Assembly: GCA_913009535.1 (NCBI GenBank)
Contig: CAJVXR010000065.1
Span: 1 to 8,507, forward strand
DNA: 8,507 nucleotides
Origin: an uncultured Flavobacteriales bacterium
GTDB lineage: Bacteria > Bacteroidota > Bacteroidia > Flavobacteriales > Flavobacteriaceae
Reading direction: 5' to 3'
Shown in pieces: positions 6,501 to 8,507 of this stretch (position 1 is the stretch's first letter; every line of letters begins with the position of its first letter). Both the position numbers and the translations under genes were made by a program. The notes below the pieces were generated by a model. That model was not told the origin of the DNA. It worked only from the letters and a program-made list of their open reading frames with translations, and searched no databases.

Positions 6501-7906
6501 GGGAGGCAGATGTTTTAAGAAAGGCGATGGGTAAAAAGCAAAAGGCTGTTTTAGATAAAATGAAGCCCAAATTTTTAACTCAAGCTTCTGAAAAAGGTCT
6601 AAATGTTGGTAAGCTAGAAAAAATATGGAAAGATTGGGAAGCATTTGCTAGTTATGCGTTTAATAAATCTCACTCAACTTGTTACGCCTGGATCGCATAT
6701 CAAACTGCTTATTTAAAAGCAAATTATCCTGCTGAATATATGGCCGCGGTATTATCCAATAATATGAATGATATTAAATCTGTCACCTTTTTTATGGAAG
6801 AGTGTAAGAGAATGAAATTGAATGTGCTAGGGCCTGATGTTAACGAATCATATTATAAATTTTCTGTAAATAAAAAAAATGAAATCAGATTTGGCATGGG
6901 TGCTGTAAAGGGTGTAGGAGCCAATGCAGTAGCTACGATTGTTACTAATAGAAAAAAAGATGGTAGTTATAATTCAATTTTTGATCTGGCCAAAAGAATA
7001 GATCTTAGAGCTGCAAATAAAAAAGCCTTTGATAATTTGGCTGCATCCGGAGCTTTTGACTGCTTTAATAATGTTCACAGGGCTCAATATTTTAATGATG
7101 AAGGAGATGGAATTACATTTTTAGAAAAGACAATTCGCCATGCTGCTAAATACCAAGAAAATATTAATTCAGCTCAAGTAAGCTTGTTTGAAGATTCTAG
7201 TGAAATGCAATTTTCAGAACCTGTCATTCCAAGTTGTGCGGAATGGGATCCATTGGAAAAATTAGCCAGAGAAAAAGAGGTTGTTGGAATATATATCTCG
7301 GGACACCCTTTGGATGACTTTAAAATTGAAATGAATACTTTTTGTAATTCAAATGTGACAGCATTTAAAAACATAGAGAATTATATTAATAAAGAATTAG
7401 CATTTGGGGGTATTTTAACTGAAGTGGAACATAGAATTAGTAGACAAGGCAAAGGTTGGGCTTCATTTATTATCGAAGATTATCTAGATTCGTATGAGTT
7501 TAGGATTTTTGGTGAAGATTACTTGAAGTTTAAACATTTTCTAATTATAAATAATTTTCTGTTTGTTAAAACCCTAATTAAAGAAGGTTGGCAAAATAGA
7601 GAAACAGGAAAAAAAAGTGATCCTAGAATACAATTTAACAGCTTTAAGCTATTGCACGATGTGTTAGACTCATTTGCAAAAAAGTTATCAATTCAATTAA
7701 AACTTAATGAAATAGATAGCAATAAGTTAGATAGATTAAATCAAATAATAGATAACTTTAAAGGAGATCATAGGCTAAACTTTGTCGTTTATGATGATGA
7801 GGAAAAAATCAAGTTAGATATGATTAGTGAAAATAAAAAAGTAAATATTTCTCAAGAGTTATTAGATGAATTAGATAAAGAAAAGATTTATTTTAAGTTA
7901 AACTAA
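3527..7906 (+). CDS. dnaE: DNA polymerase III alpha subunit with fused N-terminal 3'-5' exonuclease
   Basis: The catalytic subunit of the chromosomal replicase, 1459 residues against about 1160 in E. coli. Domains in order: a DnaQ-like DEDDh proofreading exonuclease (1-190; D6/E8 in FDTETTGLP, D105 in GHNVKFD, H170 and D175 in HNATADVEA); a Lys-rich linker (about 190-257); a PHP domain (258-500; HLHNHS, TDHANMMG, GCEFF); the polymerase core (about 600-1090; GPGRGSAAGS, catalytic D689/D691 in MPDIDIDF and D855 in MDFLGLKTL, NALYRPGP, FNKSHSTCYAW); helix-hairpin-helix region (about 1120-1140, GMGAVKGVGANA); a likely sliding-clamp motif QVSLF (1217-1221); an OB fold (about 1290-1335); and a short C-terminal region. 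All exonuclease and polymerase catalytic acids are intact, while the PHP ATNDxH motif is altered to ATNNTY. The start 3 bases after the lipoprotein stop places the exonuclease motif at residue 6. The same fusion is, as I recall, usual in Flavobacteria. Confidence 0.97.
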   Translation: MYLIFDTETTGLPKKWNAPVSDTDNWPRCVQLAWQVHDSLGNCIETKDFLIKPEGYNIPYDSQKIHGISTELAQRDGHDLLEVLNQFNEAVENSKFIIGHNVKFDLNIMGSEFYRQNIKNNLDVSKILDTCYEKTAALCKIPGGRGGKYKFPTLTELHSFLFSNSFSDAHNATADVEATTRCFLELIRIQNYSLQELNQVEGYHSDFIKQNPSKIQSEGINHINLKKQSALLKKELNKNKIDLSISNLEISDNLLNSNFAHLHNHSQFSVLQSTISIKELIKTTSKHNMPAVALTDHANMMGSFRFINEVNRYNDQILIDNSELSEDESEKKKSLIKPILGCEFFVCEDHLNKSFKDYGYQIVLLAKNKNGYQNLAKLSSLAYTKGFYYVPRIDKNLILKYKEDLIVLSGNLYGEIPSKILNIGEKQAEESLLWWKNNFGSDFYLEIMNHSQEDEKVVNEVIKKFSISHQVKLIATNNTYYSEKQDANAHDILLCVKDGEKQSTPIGRGRGFRYGLPNHEYYYKSSNEMKSLFADCPESIINIQEIIDKTEAYSLSRDVLLPKFEIPSEFEDPNDLEDLGKKGENNYLRHLTYQGAKKRYSELTDKLIERLDFELNTIEKTGYPGYFLIVEDFIREARKMNVSVGPGRGSAAGSVVAYCLWITNIDPIKYDLLFERFLNPDRVSMPDIDIDFDDEGRGKVMDYVINKYGDTQVAQIITYGTMAAKSSIRDTARVLDLPLNDADRLAKLVPNMSKLKTIFETETNKLRSEFRPEDLDKVNQLLNISEGDDLEAETITQARILEGSVRNVGTHACGVIITPDDITNFVPVATAKDSDLYVTQFDNSVVEQAGLLKMDFLGLKTLSLIKSTVKIVKAKHSITLDPDSFPLDDKKTFELFQKGETVGVFQYESAGMQKHLKDLKPTVFGDLIAMNALYRPGPMEYIPSFINRKHGDEKIEYDLPEMEEYLKETYGITVYQEQVMLLSQKLADFSKGEADVLRKAMGKKQKAVLDKMKPKFLTQASEKGLNVGKLEKIWKDWEAFASYAFNKSHSTCYAWIAYQTAYLKANYPAEYMAAVLSNNMNDIKSVTFFMEECKRMKLNVLGPDVNESYYKFSVNKKNEIRFGMGAVKGVGANAVATIVTNRKKDGSYNSIFDLAKRIDLRAANKKAFDNLAASGAFDCFNNVHRAQYFNDEGDGITFLEKTIRHAAKYQENINSAQVSLFEDSSEMQFSEPVIPSCAEWDPLEKLAREKEVVGIYISGHPLDDFKIEMNTFCNSNVTAFKNIENYINKELAFGGILTEVEHRISRQGKGWASFIIEDYLDSYEFRIFGEDYLKFKHFLIINNFLFVKTLIKEGWQNRETGKKSDPRIQFNSFKLLHDVLDSFAKKLSIQLKLNEIDSNKLDRLNQIIDNFKGDHRLNFVVYDDEEKIKLDMISENKKVNISQELLDELDKEKIYFKLN

Positions 7907-7915
7907 AACAATAAA

Positions 7916-8507
7916 ATGAGATTAATAATAATTTTAAGCCTAATTACTAACTTTAACTTTTATGGGCAAAAATCAACTATAGATAAGCCCCTTAAAATAA
8001 TTGATTCTATCACTATAGATATGAAAGTGAATAAGGGATTGATTACAACCTACCAAAATAAGAAAAACGAATTATATTTTGAAATAAGTAAAAGTTTACT
8101 TGAAAATGAGCTATTAGTAGTTACTAGGTTTGCGCAAATCCCTGCAAATTATTCCGGATATCTAAATGCTGGATCAAAGACTGCTGAACATGTAGTAGTT
8201 TTTGTAAAACAAGGTCAAAAAATCTTATTAAAAGAGGTTAGCTATTCAAACGTAGCTAATGAAAAAGATCCAATTTCTATAAGTGTGTCAGAAAATAATT
8301 TTAGACCCATTTTAGCTGCATTTGAAATAAAGAACTCTGATGAGGACTTATATCTAATTGATGTTACAAATTACTTTATGGCTGACTCACCAGGCTTTAA
8401 TATTATTCGACCTAGAGATAAAGAGAATTATAAAATTGGAGGAGTTGATAAAAAAAGAAGTTTCATTGATTCTGTAAACAGCTTTCCTGAAAATACTGAA
8501 ATATTAC
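7916..8507 (+). CDS. Secreted zinc-dependent metalloprotease, DUF5118/DUF5117 type (3'-truncated, first 197 residues)
   Basis: The frame is open from the ATG at 7916 to the window edge. Residues 1-17 (MRLIIILSLITNFNFYG) form a short signal peptide with likely cleavage before Gln18, so the protein is exported. Residues about 31-75 (SITIDMKVNKGLITTYQ then ELYFEISKSLLENELLVVTRFAQIP) look like the DUF5118 prodomain-like segment. The part from about 88 onward (TAEHVVVFVKQGQKILLKEV, PILAAFEIKNSDEDLYLIDVTNYFMADSPGF) looks like the start of DUF5117. In family members a zinc-binding HExxH region follows several hundred residues later, outside this window, so catalysis cannot be checked here. Full-length relatives are about 800-850 residues. 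It starts 9 bases after the dnaE stop and is probably co-transcribed with it. The family call rests on motif memory; the exact substrate is unknown. Confidence 0.82.
   Translation, partial: MRLIIILSLITNFNFYGQKSTIDKPLKIIDSITIDMKVNKGLITTYQNKKNELYFEISKSLLENELLVVTRFAQIPANYSGYLNAGSKTAEHVVVFVKQGQKILLKEVSYSNVANEKDPISISVSENNFRPILAAFEIKNSDEDLYLIDVTNYFMADSPGFNIIRPRDKENYKIGGVDKKRSFIDSVNSFPENTEIL

Noticed and set aside
7174..7374. Minus-strand open frame of 66 codons inside dnaE
   Set aside because: It lies antisense to conserved dnaE sequence, including the clamp motif and the GHPLDDF block, and shows no protein features.

Overview
The window comes from a low-GC member of the Bacteroidota, most probably a marine or host-associated member of Flavobacteriia. 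This is judged from AT-rich codon use, the lack of Shine-Dalgarno sites at most starts, a TAnnTTTG-type -7 promoter element before rpsP, a bS16 protein with a long Ala/Glu tail, a DnaE carrying an N-terminal DnaQ-like exonuclease, and a DUF5118/DUF5117-type metalloprotease. No RNA gene, insertion sequence, phage or CRISPR signal is visible. The window is almost fully coding and has no gene-free stretch over 300 bases.

Layout. At the left edge is the 3' part of an NhaC-type Na+/H+ antiporter gene (+). It converges on, and overlaps by 27 bases, a minus-strand block read rpsP > rimM > Rieske oxygenase. A strong intrinsic terminator hairpin lies between rpsP and rimM, with its U-tract running almost into the rimM start codon. 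A short divergent intergenic region (2929-3052) carries the rpsP promoter and leader. From there a plus-strand block runs to the right edge: a small lipoprotein, dnaE (1459 codons) and the 5' part of a secreted metalloprotease gene. The gaps are only 3 and 9 bases, so this block looks like one transcription unit.

How the genes fit together. rpsP and rimM form a classical ribosome-assembly pair: RimM helps mature the 30S head, and bS16 is a 30S body protein. DnaE is the replicative polymerase, here carrying its own proofreading domain. The lipoprotein, metalloprotease, Rieske oxygenase and antiporter are ordinary accessory or housekeeping neighbours with no evident shared pathway.

I found no convincing new multi-gene system. 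The points most worth a second look are the proofreading-exonuclease/PHP/polymerase fusion with an altered PHP metal motif, the terminator placed against the rimM start, the bS16 leader, the 6-residue tandem repeats ending bS16, and the unusual Rieske active-site residues.
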